NCBI GenBank assembly: GCA_963667715.1 | Contig: OY763926.1 | Location: 2,542,001 to 2,606,000, forward strand | Direction: 5' to 3' | Length of the DNA: 64,000 nt | DNA from: JAFGDI01 sp963667715 | GTDB lineage: Bacteria; Planctomycetota; Phycisphaerae; Sedimentisphaerales; SM23-30 | Part shown: in pieces, positions 7,984 to 17,786 of the stretch | How the letters are laid out: each line of letters starts with the position of its first letter | Numbering within the stretch: the stretch's first letter is position 1 | Translations under genes and position numbers: made by a program | Notes under the pieces: generated by a model | What the model saw: only the letters and a program-made list of their open reading frames with translations | Databases searched by the model: none | What the model was told of the DNA's origin: nothing

Positions 7984-10900
7984 ATGGCAATTCTCGAAAA
8001 TCTTGGCAAAGCTATGATGAAGGTATTCGGAAGTAGCAGCGACAGATACGTTAAAAAAAGAGCTGAGTTTCTCAATAAAGTTTCACAGCTGGAAGAAGTT
8101 TACAGCACATATACCGACCAACAGCTAAAGGAAGTTACAACTGAGCTAAAGTCAAAGATCAAGGAAATCCAGAAATCTATTCTGGATAGGCCCCTGCGTG
8201 ACATTCTCCGTGAACTACCTACGCTAACTGAAGCAGATAGAACACCAGCGAAAAAAGCTTTATCTGAAAAGCTTAAACAAAGCTGTGACGGCGTGCTGGC
8301 TGAAGCATTTGCTGCAGTTAGAGAAGCTTCCGACAGACACCTCGGTATCAGAAACATCTTTAACAATACACTCAAATTTGACACTTCAGTATTATCTGCT
8401 GAAATGCTTAATGTATTTAACCAGGCACAGGATCAGGTTTGCCAGGGTGTAGATCCAAATGAAATCGAATTACCACCACAACTTTATGCTGAAGTGAGAG
8501 CAAAATATCCTGCTACTGAACGCCCGCCATTTAGATTCCGTCATTTTGATGTACAGATGGTTGGTGGTAGTGTTCTGTATGAAGGCCAGATCGCAGAAAT
8601 GGCAACTGGTGAAGGTAAAACACTGGCAGCTACTCTGGCGGCCTATATCGTTGCTCTCAGCGGTCGTAAGGTACACGTTATTACTGTAAATGACTACCTG
8701 GCCCAGCGTGACTGCGACTGGATGAGGCCGGTATACGGTGCACTTGGCCTTACTGTTGGCGCTATCCAGTCTGATATGGATACTGCAGGTATGGTAAGAC
8801 GCGAAATGTATTCTTGCGATATCACATACGGTACAAATAACGAATTTGGTTTCGATTATCTGCGTGATAATATGAAGACCAGATATTTTGATCAGGTTCA
8901 GGGTCCGCTCGACTATACGATCGTGGACGAAGTTGACTCGATCCTTATTGACGAGGCACGTACACCGCTTATCATTTCAGGTCCAGCCCGTGACGATTCC
9001 AGCCGCTATCGCAAAGCTGATCAGGTTGCACGTGAGATTATCAAGCTCCAGTCGCCGTATACAAAAATAGAGAACCAGATCAGCCAGCTTAAAATGGACG
9101 CAGCTAATGCGGCCGGTGAACTTTCTGATGCGAAAAAGCACAAAGATAAAGAACGTGAAACCGCAGCTCATCAGGCAATCAAAGATATCGAAGCAAAATC
9201 TGCTGAGCTCACTAGAAAGCTTGACGAACAGATTCAATATTATGAAGTTGAATACGATCGCCACAGTGTACAGTTGACCCATGAAGGTATCGGCGCGGCT
9301 CAGGATATTTCCGGCATAGGTAGTTTTTATGTCGGTAGTAATATGGAATGGCCTCACTTGATGGAACAGGCTCTGAGAGCACATATTACATTTGAAAAAG
9401 AAAAAGACTACGTCGTTCAGGACAATCAGGTTATCATCGTTGATGAGTTTACCGGTCGTCTTATGCAGGGACGTCAATGGTCAGACGGTCTGCATCAGGC
9501 TGTTGAAGCCAAAGAAGGCGTTACCATCAAGCAGGAAAGCCAGACGCTGGCGACAATTACCCTGCAGAACTTCTTTAAGATGTATCAGCAGCTATCAGGT
9601 ATGACCGGTACTGCTATGACCGAAGCTGACGAGTTCCAGAATATTTACAATATGGGCGTTGTCGCTATACCAACGAACAGGCCTATCATTCGTGATGACC
9701 GAGACGACCTTGTCTACAAAACTGTCCCGGAAAAATTCAATGCTATCGTTGACGAATTATTCAATGTTAGTAAAGCTGGTCAGCCGGTTCTGGTTGGTAC
9801 AATCAGCATTGAAAAGAACGAAGCTCTTTCTGCGGCCCTGACTAAACGTTACGGCTTACAGCATGAAGTACTAAATGCCAAACAGCACGCTCGTGAAGCT
9901 TCTATTATTGTCAAAGCAGGTCAGCAGCATAAAGGCCGCAATGGCGAAATGTGGGGTAATATTACTATTGCTACCAATATGGCTGGTCGTGGAACTGACA
10001 TTAAGGTTCCAGCTGAATCTATGGACAGAGGCGGCTTGTATGTACTGGGTACTGAACGTCATGAAGCTAGACGTATTGATAACCAGCTTCGCGGTCGTAC
10101 TGGTCGTCAGGGCGATAAAGGTGCCAGTCAGTTCTTCCTGAGTTTCCAGGATGACCTTATGCGAATCTTTGCTCCAGACTGGATAGTCAAGGCTTTTGAA
10201 AGACTTGGCTGGCAGGAAGGTGAACCGATCACTGAAAAACGCATTACCAAATACGTTGAAAAGGCCCAGAAAAAGGTCGAACAGCGTAACTTTGAAGCTC
10301 GTAAAAGTCTGCTTGAATACGATGAGGTTATGGATTACCAGAGACAGGTATTTTATACCCGCCGTCAGAGAATTCTGGAAGGCTTCGGTATTGAAGCTGA
10401 TATCTGGGATATGATCGATGATATTATAACAGAAAGAACCTACGAAATACTCGACAAGGATTATGCATATTCATGTATCAGCGAATGGGCCAGAAGTGCA
10501 TTTGCTATCGACATGGAAATTGACAAGCTCAAGAGCGTTAATACCAAGTCACTGCCGTCACTACTTCGTAATCATACAGAAAACAATGCCGAGCAGGATA
10601 TTGCTATAACAATCGGCGAATATATGCAGATTGATCTGGAACAGAAAGACTGGGATCTGGCTGGACTGAGCCAGTGGGCGATGAGTAAGTATAATGTTAA
10701 TATCTCGCCTTCACAGTTCCGTACTATGACTATTGCCCAGGCAAAAGAGAAAATTACTGCCGAAGCTCTGGAAAATATCAGCCAACTTGACTTTGCCAAA
10801 ACGGATAAATTCCTTTCTCCGGAATATGCCGCTGAGACATTGACAGACTGGGTAAATCAGAAATTTGAATTAGCCACTAAACCAGAGGATATCTCTGGTA

Positions 10901-11787
10901 AAAAGCCTGAGGAAGTTGTAAGCATACTCGGTCAGGCAGCACGTGAGAAATATCATCAGCGTGAAATTGAATACCCTGTCGATTTTATACTAAGTATGGC
11001 CGCACATCGCCATCAAGCGGGCAGCAGCTATGCCGCCAAGGAAGTTGTCGACTGGGTATATCGCAAATATCGTGTCATTTGGAATATTGAAGAGATCCAG
11101 ACTCTGGGCTACGACCAGCTTCGCACCAAACTTATCGATCTGGTTCAATCAAAGGGCCATGGTGCTGTCGAACTTGAAACTAAAACTATTGCCGATCAGG
11201 TTCAGGACGATGAAGCGGGCATCGAAAGCCTTGCCGCCCTGCTTTCAGGTCGTTTCAATCAGGAGATCAAGCCTTGGCAGATTTCCGCGGCTGTCAGTGT
11301 CAATGGTTTTATCGAGCAGACTGCAAGCAAATACCTGCGAGAAGAGCTTACAGAGCTGGAACGCTATGTACTACTTCAGATATATGACTCAACCTGGAAA
11401 GACCACCTTTACGCAATGGACCATCTCAAGAGCGGTATCGGCTTAAGAGGGCTGGCTGAGCGTGATCCTAAGATGGAATATAAACGCGAAGGCTATCGTA
11501 TGTTCCAGGAAATGCTTAGCTCGATACGTGATAAAGTTACTGATATGATTTTTAAGGCCAGACTTGGCGGCGAAGAAGAAAGACGTTCAGTCTGGAACAT
11601 ATCAAGTGCAGCTCACGATGAGTTTACTATGTTTAATCAGCAGCAACAGGCCGCGCAGGCACCACAGGAAAAACCTGCCATGCCAAAAACTGTCCAGAAT
11701 GACGGACCTAAGGTTGGCAGAAACGACCCATGTCCTTGCGGCAGCGGCCAAAAATACAAAAAATGCTGCGGCAAGAATATGGAATAG
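7984..11787 (+). CDS. secA: SecA, preprotein translocase ATPase, oversized form
   Basis: This 1267-residue SecA is well above the usual 800-1000. Motor motifs are intact: MATGEGKT (Walker A, about 206-213, roughly 105 residues later than in E. coli), VDEVDSILIDEARTPL (about 314-329) and TNMAGRGTDIKV. The C-terminal SEC-C zinc motif is present (NDPCPCGSG...KKCCG). Extra material lies in three places: about 100 residues before Walker A, a charged coiled-coil at about 358-422 in the segment after the DEAD box, and some 250-300 residues in the C-terminal helical region (about 820-1130). SecA drives export through SecYEG; many genes in this window encode secreted proteins. The insertions seem a lineage trait rather than damage, because the frame is open and all motifs remain. 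Confidence 0.96.
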   Translation: MAILENLGKAMMKVFGSSSDRYVKKRAEFLNKVSQLEEVYSTYTDQQLKEVTTELKSKIKEIQKSILDRPLRDILRELPTLTEADRTPAKKALSEKLKQSCDGVLAEAFAAVREASDRHLGIRNIFNNTLKFDTSVLSAEMLNVFNQAQDQVCQGVDPNEIELPPQLYAEVRAKYPATERPPFRFRHFDVQMVGGSVLYEGQIAEMATGEGKTLAATLAAYIVALSGRKVHVITVNDYLAQRDCDWMRPVYGALGLTVGAIQSDMDTAGMVRREMYSCDITYGTNNEFGFDYLRDNMKTRYFDQVQGPLDYTIVDEVDSILIDEARTPLIISGPARDDSSRYRKADQVAREIIKLQSPYTKIENQISQLKMDAANAAGELSDAKKHKDKERETAAHQAIKDIEAKSAELTRKLDEQIQYYEVEYDRHSVQLTHEGIGAAQDISGIGSFYVGSNMEWPHLMEQALRAHITFEKEKDYVVQDNQVIIVDEFTGRLMQGRQWSDGLHQAVEAKEGVTIKQESQTLATITLQNFFKMYQQLSGMTGTAMTEADEFQNIYNMGVVAIPTNRPIIRDDRDDLVYKTVPEKFNAIVDELFNVSKAGQPVLVGTISIEKNEALSAALTKRYGLQHEVLNAKQHAREASIIVKAGQQHKGRNGEMWGNITIATNMAGRGTDIKVPAESMDRGGLYVLGTERHEARRIDNQLRGRTGRQGDKGASQFFLSFQDDLMRIFAPDWIVKAFERLGWQEGEPITEKRITKYVEKAQKKVEQRNFEARKSLLEYDEVMDYQRQVFYTRRQRILEGFGIEADIWDMIDDIITERTYEILDKDYAYSCISEWARSAFAIDMEIDKLKSVNTKSLPSLLRNHTENNAEQDIAITIGEYMQIDLEQKDWDLAGLSQWAMSKYNVNISPSQFRTMTIAQAKEKITAEALENISQLDFAKTDKFLSPEYAAETLTDWVNQKFELATKPEDISGKKPEEVVSILGQAAREKYHQREIEYPVDFILSMAAHRHQAGSSYAAKEVVDWVYRKYRVIWNIEEIQTLGYDQLRTKLIDLVQSKGHGAVELETKTIADQVQDDEAGIESLAALLSGRFNQEIKPWQISAAVSVNGFIEQTASKYLREELTELERYVLLQIYDSTWKDHLYAMDHLKSGIGLRGLAERDPKMEYKREGYRMFQEMLSSIRDKVTDMIFKARLGGEEERRSVWNISSAAHDEFTMFNQQQQAAQAPQEKPAMPKTVQNDGPKVGRNDPCPCGSGQKYKKCCGKNME

Positions 11788-11827
11788 CAGTTTTACTACT
11801 AACTGTTCATATTGTTAAATACTGAAT

Positions 11828-11866
11828 AAAAAGACCACCATTCAAAATGAGAATGGTGGTCTTTTT
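11828..11866. terminator. Bidirectional rho-independent terminator
   Basis: A 16-bp stem (11828-11843 with 11851-11866; core GACCACCATTC/GAATGGTGGTC) with a 7-base loop, A-run on the left and T-run on the right. It ends secA on the plus strand and the convergent secreted-protein gene on the minus strand. Confidence 0.92.
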
Positions 11867-11913
11867 GTTATTGTGAATAAATTGTATAAGACGTTAAGTC
11901 AAATACTAGTATC

Positions 11914-13686
11914 TTAGTACACTCTCACATTATCAATGCGAACATAACTACTGCTCATAAAACCCTTTGAATACATGAACATTATGCCGACACTACCTGA
12001 TTCACCTTCTGGGATATCCAATGTTTCAGTATGCATACCTTCAGTAACTGTCCACAGCTTTACCGGATTACCTTTAGCATTCAACTGCAAAGTAGATGTT
12101 GCATCAGCAGCGTAAACCTGCAAATCAAAAGACACCTTGCTCTTACCGGTGAGATCAACGTTGAGTACAAGAGTATTAATATAAGAGTTAGTTTCTAATA
12201 GTTTATTACCACTAGCATCAGTAATTAATGAGAAAATTGGGTAATATGGCGAGACGCTTGACCAATAATGGCTATTGATCTGATCATATTCGAAATCATC
12301 ATAGAATTCGGTTTTTACCTCTGCCTGCAGCCAACTATCGACCAACATAGCAAGATCACTAATATCAATTGTACCATTTTCAGAATAATCACATTCACTA
12401 CAAGCGAAGCCACCATAACAATCAACTGCCATCCAGTGTTCAGCAAGAGTAGCAAAAGTTTCCATACCGATCGGCTGTATGACAGAGACACTTACAGGAA
12501 TAACATATTCGAAATTATCATCATCACAAATGACACTCACTGTACTAGAATAATCACCAGGAAGCAAACCACTCATATCCATATTTAAGCCTATATTTAC
12601 AGGAGATTGTCCGCTAAGCTCGAAAGTTGTAGGATCTACCGTAAGCCAACTATCAGCAGAAGGGAGAACGCTACCTGATGCTTCACTACCGCCCATAGCT
12701 AAGGATAAAGCCAAGTTATGATCAATAGACAATACACTATCAGTGGTAAACACAGAATAGCTGATCAGAGATGTATCAACGTTTAACAAACCCTCAAAGT
12801 GCAACTTTGGCATCTGGCCTTCTGTAATCAGCCAGACACTATCCAGACCATCTTCAATACTATCAGAAAAATCCCAATTCTCAAAAATTGAACGCTGAGT
12901 GAGGTCTTCATCTCCGGTATGACAGTTTATTTTAGTTACACCCTGTCCCATACCAAAAATATTAAGGTTTTCTAAGTCATCATCTATACCAGCACAGTAG
13001 CAGTTTAAAACATTGCCGCCATTAGCCCGGCCAATGATACCGCCGTATGAATATTGTGACGCATCAAGAATGTCACATAAAGTATAGCTATTTGTCACAT
13101 CAGCTGCATCACCAAGACCAATAATACCACCGACATAGTCAGTAGCACTAATTACTCCGCTAACTTTACATCTATTTATTTCAGTATTGTTAGCTTCACC
13201 AACTATACCACCAGCTCTAGACAAAGCACTAATAAATACATCAGCAGAGCAGTCATATATCTTACCATAGCATATGCCGGCAATACCACCAACTCTACTA
13301 TAGCCATAAACTGAACAATCTATTAAGTTAACATTTTTGATCACAGCGACAGCGTCTACAGTACCAAACAAACCTAAATACGACTCTTCAGTGTTACTGA
13401 TAGCCATATTTTGAATGCTAAACCCACCACCATCATAGGTACCAGAAAATCCAGTTTCACCACCGGCAATAATAGCATCTATATAGTACTCTTCACTAAA
13501 TACTATATCGTTTACCTGCAGAAAACACTTGTCATAATTATCGACATCACTACCAAGCTGTTCCAGGTCTGATACAGATGTGATCAAATATGGCGATTCC
13601 GGCGTACCGCTTCCACTATATGCACCAGCATACTGACTGCCTGCTATACATAATAATAAAAACGAACATAAATACTTTTTAAACAT
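11914..13686 (-). CDS. Secreted protein with GLUG-type repeats and dockerin-like segment
   Basis: A large extracellular protein of about 590 residues. The frame opens at 13704, but the ATG at 13684-13686 is preferred because GGGAGAG lies 7 bases before it and the protein then begins MFKKYLCSFLLLCIAG, a normal signal peptide. Residues about 60-300 hold repeated Gly-Gly-Ile units (VGGIAG, AGGIVGEA, VGGIIGLG), which resemble GLUG repeats of secreted bacterial proteins. A beta-sandwich-like stretch follows. Then comes a segment with FATLAEHWM ... CDYSENGTIDISDLAMLVDSWL (about 415-460), the calcium-loop pattern of planctomycete dockerin-like tails. A C-terminal jelly-roll-like domain follows. Its substrate is unknown; surface adhesion or polymer binding is plausible. 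Confidence 0.75.
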   Translation of the reverse strand: MFKKYLCSFLLLCIAGSQYAGAYSGSGTPESPYLITSVSDLEQLGSDVDNYDKCFLQVNDIVFSEEYYIDAIIAGGETGFSGTYDGGGFSIQNMAISNTEESYLGLFGTVDAVAVIKNVNLIDCSVYGYSRVGGIAGICYGKIYDCSADVFISALSRAGGIVGEANNTEINRCKVSGVISATDYVGGIIGLGDAADVTNSYTLCDILDASQYSYGGIIGRANGGNVLNCYCAGIDDDLENLNIFGMGQGVTKINCHTGDEDLTQRSIFENWDFSDSIEDGLDSVWLITEGQMPKLHFEGLLNVDTSLISYSVFTTDSVLSIDHNLALSLAMGGSEASGSVLPSADSWLTVDPTTFELSGQSPVNIGLNMDMSGLLPGDYSSTVSVICDDDNFEYVIPVSVSVIQPIGMETFATLAEHWMAVDCYGGFACSECDYSENGTIDISDLAMLVDSWLQAEVKTEFYDDFEYDQINSHYWSSVSPYYPIFSLITDASGNKLLETNSYINTLVLNVDLTGKSKVSFDLQVYAADATSTLQLNAKGNPVKLWTVTEGMHTETLDIPEGESGSVGIMFMYSKGFMSSSYVRIDNVRVY

Positions 13687-13826
13687 AAATTCTCTCCCAG
13701 TCATTACATAGACTAAATAACCTACTTCATTTTATACCAAATATTCATTATACAATAATAATAGGCATAAAATCATAAAAAAACAGCTTAGTAAGGGAAA
13801 ATAAGAAAGAAACTATATAAACCTTG

Positions 13827-13995
13827 TTAAGGGAACCTCTAAAAATTCATTCTGGGCTGCAAACGGTCTTGATTTTTCCTGAGCTGCGTCACGAAAAACC
13901 GTGAATATTCACCAATATGCCCGATTCTTCGTTCCTTGTCAGTAAAAATCAATCCACGTTTTCGCCTCAAAAGCAATTGTCAGAGGTACCCTTAA
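13827..13995. mobile_element. MITE-like element, long copy with TTAA target duplication
   Basis: The element proper is 13831-13991 (161 bp). It starts GGGAACCTCT and ends AGAGGTACCC (9/10 inverted match) and is flanked by TTAA on both sides (13827-13830 and 13992-13995). The interior contains GATTTTT (13871-13877), repeated inverted as AAAAATC near 13944-13950, and a smaller GTGAATATTCAC palindrome (13901-13912), so the whole can fold. It is non-coding. The 74-bp copy at 1489-1562 has the same ends and lacks the central 87 bp. The different but internally matched 4-bp flanks in the two copies are the main evidence for transposition. Confidence 0.78.
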
Positions 13996-14022
13996 TTTAG
14001 ATAGTTAGTAAAGGGTATAACA

Positions 14023-14631
14023 TTATTCTGCGTCTCTTAGCCAATTAAGAATACCTAAACTTTGCAAAATGTCAGTTAGCAGTTCCATTGGTAAACCTAC
14101 CACATTGGATTCACTTCCCTTAATCTGTTTGACGAACTTATCGCCTCCCGACTGATACGCATATGCCCCCGCTTTTCCTTGCCATATGCCGCTATCGAGA
14201 TATTCTTCCAGCTCAATATCTGTCATAGCTCTCATATCAAGCTCGGTAACAGCATGATCAATGATCTTTATATTTCCCGCTGGAGCTAATACGGCTAAAC
14301 CAGTAATAACATAATTAGGACCTGCAAAATGATTTGTCAGGATATTACGTGCATCATCAATATCAGCCGGCTTCCCGATTATCTTGCCATTGTGAACACA
14401 TACAGTATCGGCCGCAATTATTACCGCTGATGGATAAGCCTGGGCGACCTCGGCGGCTTTTAGATATGCTAAAGACTCTACCCATAATTCCGGTGCCCTA
14501 GACGTCTGCCAACAGGGAGATGGCTCATTTAGTCTGGCCGGCACGATCTCAAAATCGTCAAATATCTGTACTAGTAATTCTTCACGACGAGGTGAACCGC
14601 TAGCTAGTACAATTGTTTTTTTGTTATTCAT
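14023..14631 (-). CDS. maf: Maf-like nucleoside triphosphate pyrophosphatase
   Basis: A 202-residue Maf/HAM1-superfamily house-cleaning enzyme. The N-terminal signature LASGSPRREELL (residues 9-20) is exact for the family. It is followed by the AADTVCVHNGKIIGKP segment (about 73-88) with the acidic metal ligand, and by WQGKAGAYAYQ (about 150-160). Such enzymes hydrolyse non-canonical or modified NTPs (dTTP/UTP or m7GTP types) to monophosphates, preventing incorporation. Substrate class cannot be fixed by eye. It stands alone, with the MITE-like element 31 bases downstream of its stop. Confidence 0.93.
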   Translation of the reverse strand: MNNKKTIVLASGSPRREELLVQIFDDFEIVPARLNEPSPCWQTSRAPELWVESLAYLKAAEVAQAYPSAVIIAADTVCVHNGKIIGKPADIDDARNILTNHFAGPNYVITGLAVLAPAGNIKIIDHAVTELDMRAMTDIELEEYLDSGIWQGKAGAYAYQSGGDKFVKQIKGSESNVVGLPMELLTDILQSLGILNWLRDAE

Positions 14632-14842
14632 TACTAATATTCTACCTTTCCAAAGGTTACCGCTAAAAAGTTAAAATAGTATTATATTTATTTTAACTAT
14701 CTTCACAATAGCTAGTATAAATCATAAATTCCTTTTAATCTTAAGTTTATAACCATATAATAAAAGCTATTTTAATATACGCTCATCTTGAGTTCTGTAG
14801 ATAATACAAAAACTAAGTTACAAATTAAACAGGAATTATTCA

Positions 14843-16273
14843 ATGAATTTTATTGATTATCTGATCTTTGCTATATATATGCTATGTGTTCTGGCTGTTG
14901 GAGTTTATCACTTCAGAAAAAACAAGAGCACAGAAGATTACTATGTAGGCAGTAGAAATATCAAGGCTTCACATGTTGGCCTATCTATAGTTGCAACTGA
15001 TGTGGGCGGTGGTTTTTCGATCGGGCTTGGCGGTGTCGGATTTATGATGGGACTTTCTGGCAGCTGGCTGCTTTTTACCGGCCTTATTGGTGCGTGGCTG
15101 ACGGCGATTTTTATAATTCCAAAGATTAAATCGCTAGATACTACTCATCAGTTCATGACTTATCCAGATTTCCTGCGTCATCATTACAACAACAATGTTG
15201 CACTAATAGCCGCAATAATATCTGGTATCGGGTATCTTGGTTTCACCGGTGCCCAGATGCTGGCAGGTGCCAAACTAGCCTCAGCTACCATATTACAAAA
15301 CAACCCATTCGGTATGGACCCAATTCTTTTTGCACTGCTGGTCATTGCAGCCGTTACAATTCTCTATACAGTGATCGGTGGCTTGAAAGCAGTAATCTAC
15401 ACTGACACAATACAATGGATACTTCTATTAAGCGGTCTTATTTTCATCACTATTCCAGCAACATTAATTAAAATTGGCGGTCCAAAGGCATTATACGACA
15501 CTTTACCAGCAGAATATTTTACCTTAACAAATATTGATGCTATAACTCTTATCAACTGGATGGTTACTATCGTACCTATATGGCTGGTAGGTATGACACT
15601 ATACCAAAGGATGTATGCCTGCAAAAATGAGCAACAGGCAAAAAAAGCATGGTACATAGCGGGACTATTTGAATACCCGATAATGGCATTCACTGGTGTT
15701 TTTCTGGGAATGTGTGCCCGGGTAGTATACCCTGAGGCAGAATCCGAAATGGCATTGCCAATGCTAATTAGAGATGTTCTGCCTATTGGCATAACCGGAA
15801 TAGTTATCGCATCCTATTTTTCTGCCATCATGTCAACTGCAGACAGCTGTATGATGGCATCATCCGGTAATTTCGTTAATGATATTATTGAAAGATATTT
15901 CCTGAAAAATATCTCAGCCAAACAGTCAATACGTCTCTCTATGCTGGCGACATTACTGGTAGGTACAATCTCAGTTATTCTGGCTGCCCAGTTCACAATG
16001 GTACTTGACGCAATACTATACGCCTATGCATTCATGGTGTCCGGCCTGTTTATCCCAACTCTAGGTGCATACTTTTGGAAAAAGTCCAGTTCAGCCGGTG
16101 CAATAACTGCTATGCTTGCTGGCGGTATATCAACTCTATTACTTCTGACAAAAGTAGTCCAACTACCCGAATCGATCGAAAAAATTGGGCTGGATGCCAG
16201 TATATTCGGCATATCGATCTCAGCAATTACCTTTATTATAATATCACTGCTGATACCGGATAAAGAGAAATAG
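14843..16273 (+). CDS. Sodium:solute symporter (SSS family)
   Basis: A 476-residue, strongly hydrophobic protein with about 12-13 membrane helices, beginning MNFIDYLIFAIYMLCVLAVG. Family features are the TEDYYVGSRNI segment after helix 1, GGGFSIGLGGVGF in the next helix, and SAIMSTADSCMMASSGNFVNDI, matching the SSS motif that includes the sodium-site Ser/Thr. It uses the Na+ gradient to import a solute such as an amino acid, sugar or organic acid. The convergent neighbour is L-serine ammonia-lyase, 12 bases away, so amino-acid uptake is tempting but unproven. AGGAA precedes the ATG at suitable spacing. Confidence 0.9.
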   Translation: MNFIDYLIFAIYMLCVLAVGVYHFRKNKSTEDYYVGSRNIKASHVGLSIVATDVGGGFSIGLGGVGFMMGLSGSWLLFTGLIGAWLTAIFIIPKIKSLDTTHQFMTYPDFLRHHYNNNVALIAAIISGIGYLGFTGAQMLAGAKLASATILQNNPFGMDPILFALLVIAAVTILYTVIGGLKAVIYTDTIQWILLLSGLIFITIPATLIKIGGPKALYDTLPAEYFTLTNIDAITLINWMVTIVPIWLVGMTLYQRMYACKNEQQAKKAWYIAGLFEYPIMAFTGVFLGMCARVVYPEAESEMALPMLIRDVLPIGITGIVIASYFSAIMSTADSCMMASSGNFVNDIIERYFLKNISAKQSIRLSMLATLLVGTISVILAAQFTMVLDAILYAYAFMVSGLFIPTLGAYFWKKSSSAGAITAMLAGGISTLLLLTKVVQLPESIEKIGLDASIFGISISAITFIIISLLIPDKEK

Positions 16274-16285
16274 TCTCTGCTAAGA

Positions 16286-17515
16286 CTAATCTTTACCAGA
16301 AAGTAACTTCGCATGGATAAGGGCAGCAAGGCCACCGCGTGAGGTTTCACGGTATTCTGCCTGCATATCGCGACCGGTCTTGTTCATAACCTCAACAACA
16401 TCATCAAAGCTGATAAAATGGTCACCTGTAGTTGAGAGTGCATAACTTGCACATTCCACGGCCCTCATAGCGGCGAATGCATTACGCTCGATACACGGCA
16501 CCTGTACCAAACCGGCAACCGGGTCACAAGTAAGTCCCAGCATATGTTCTAAGGCCATTTCTGCAGCATACTCAACCTGGTGATTTTCGCCGCCAAGGAT
16601 CTGAGCTGCCGCCGCTGCTGCCATAGCACAAGCCGAGCCTACCTCTCCCTGACAACCAACTTCAGCTCCACTAATCGATGCACGGGCTGCTATGCTGGAA
16701 CCAAATATCCCGGCCGTGATCAAAGCTTCAACAATATCACTGCGCGGCACCTGACAATTATGCTCCATATAAAATAATACCGCAGGCACCACACCGCAGG
16801 CACCACAAGTTGGGGCAGTAACAACAACCTGTCCGGATGCATTTTCCTCTGACACAGCCAGAGCATAAGCACTCAGCATTGTCATGTCATAGAACATTCC
16901 ACCCTTATATCGGTTAGCCTGTTTACGCATCTTCTTTGCACGACGCTGAATATTTAACCCGCCGGGAAGTACCGATTCGCAGCTGTTAAGCCCCCTATTA
17001 ACAGCTTGGTACATACTTCCAAGAACATCGTCCAGAAATACCCGACAACTATCACTTTCACGATCTATAGCATATTCCCATATGCTTTTTCTCTCTTTAG
17101 TACACCAGATTAGTACATCAGCGATAGAATCATGTTCATATTCACCATTGATGGCATCGATAAGCTTGCCATCTTCACCAGCAATATTACCACCGCCAAT
17201 ACTGTAATAGATCTCATTATTTACCGATTCTGAACCCAAATAACTGACAAATCTCATTCCACAAGAATGAACTGGCAGTAATTCCAGTGGTTTCCAGATA
17301 ATTTCATGCTCTATGCCGGCAAGTGCTTCATGGATAACCTGGTCTGTCAGGTGCCCGCGTCCGGTAGCAGCCAATGAGCCGTAAAGCTCGATCTTAACTC
17401 TGTCAAATTTGGTTGATTGTGACTCTAAAAATAGCTGGGCAGCTCTACGTGGCCCCATACTATGAGAACTGGAAGGCCCTGTTCCGGTTTTATATATCTG
17501 CCTGATGGATTTCAT
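16286..17515 (-). CDS. sdaA: L-serine ammonia-lyase, iron-sulfur type, single chain
   Basis: This 409-residue protein converts L-serine to pyruvate and ammonia. The order is beta-type domain then alpha-type catalytic domain. The N-terminus carries KTGTGPSSSHSMGP (residues 9-22), and the catalytic half has APTCGACGVVP (about 235-245), GCQGEVGSACAMA and LTCDPVAGLVQVPC, which supply the Cys residues for the oxygen-labile [4Fe-4S] cluster. It is slightly shorter than the typical 450 residues, but all motifs are present. An iron-sulfur rather than PLP-dependent enzyme fits an anaerobe. It is divergent from leuS and convergent with the symporter. Confidence 0.93.
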   Translation of the reverse strand: MKSIRQIYKTGTGPSSSHSMGPRRAAQLFLESQSTKFDRVKIELYGSLAATGRGHLTDQVIHEALAGIEHEIIWKPLELLPVHSCGMRFVSYLGSESVNNEIYYSIGGGNIAGEDGKLIDAINGEYEHDSIADVLIWCTKERKSIWEYAIDRESDSCRVFLDDVLGSMYQAVNRGLNSCESVLPGGLNIQRRAKKMRKQANRYKGGMFYDMTMLSAYALAVSEENASGQVVVTAPTCGACGVVPAVLFYMEHNCQVPRSDIVEALITAGIFGSSIAARASISGAEVGCQGEVGSACAMAAAAAAQILGGENHQVEYAAEMALEHMLGLTCDPVAGLVQVPCIERNAFAAMRAVECASYALSTTGDHFISFDDVVEVMNKTGRDMQAEYRETSRGGLAALIHAKLLSGKD

Positions 17516-17682
17516 ACTTCTCTATGCCCGTTTTCTGGTTAATATCTTATTTGTAGGATTATCATAATACGAAATACCATTGTCCGATTCTAATAAAAAA
17601 ACAAAATAAGTTGCCTATAATCAAATAACAGCAACTACACCGATAGATAATACAATACAGACATCAAATATTCATGAATAGC

Positions 17683-17711
17683 TTGATTTTACAGGCAGTT
17701 ACGGTTAATAT
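17683..17711 (+). promoter_or_regulatory. Candidate sigma70-type promoter for leuS
   Basis: TTGATT (17683-17688), 17-base spacer, TAATAT (17706-17711), about 75 bases upstream of the leuS start. Both hexamers are near consensus with ideal spacing. No T-box-like leader was recognised. Confidence 0.45.
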
Positions 17712-17786
17712 TTTAGTTCTGTATTTAAATTATTGGATCGACATCAGCAGATGTTTGTTATTAGTAGATAAATAAGGCATAAGATT

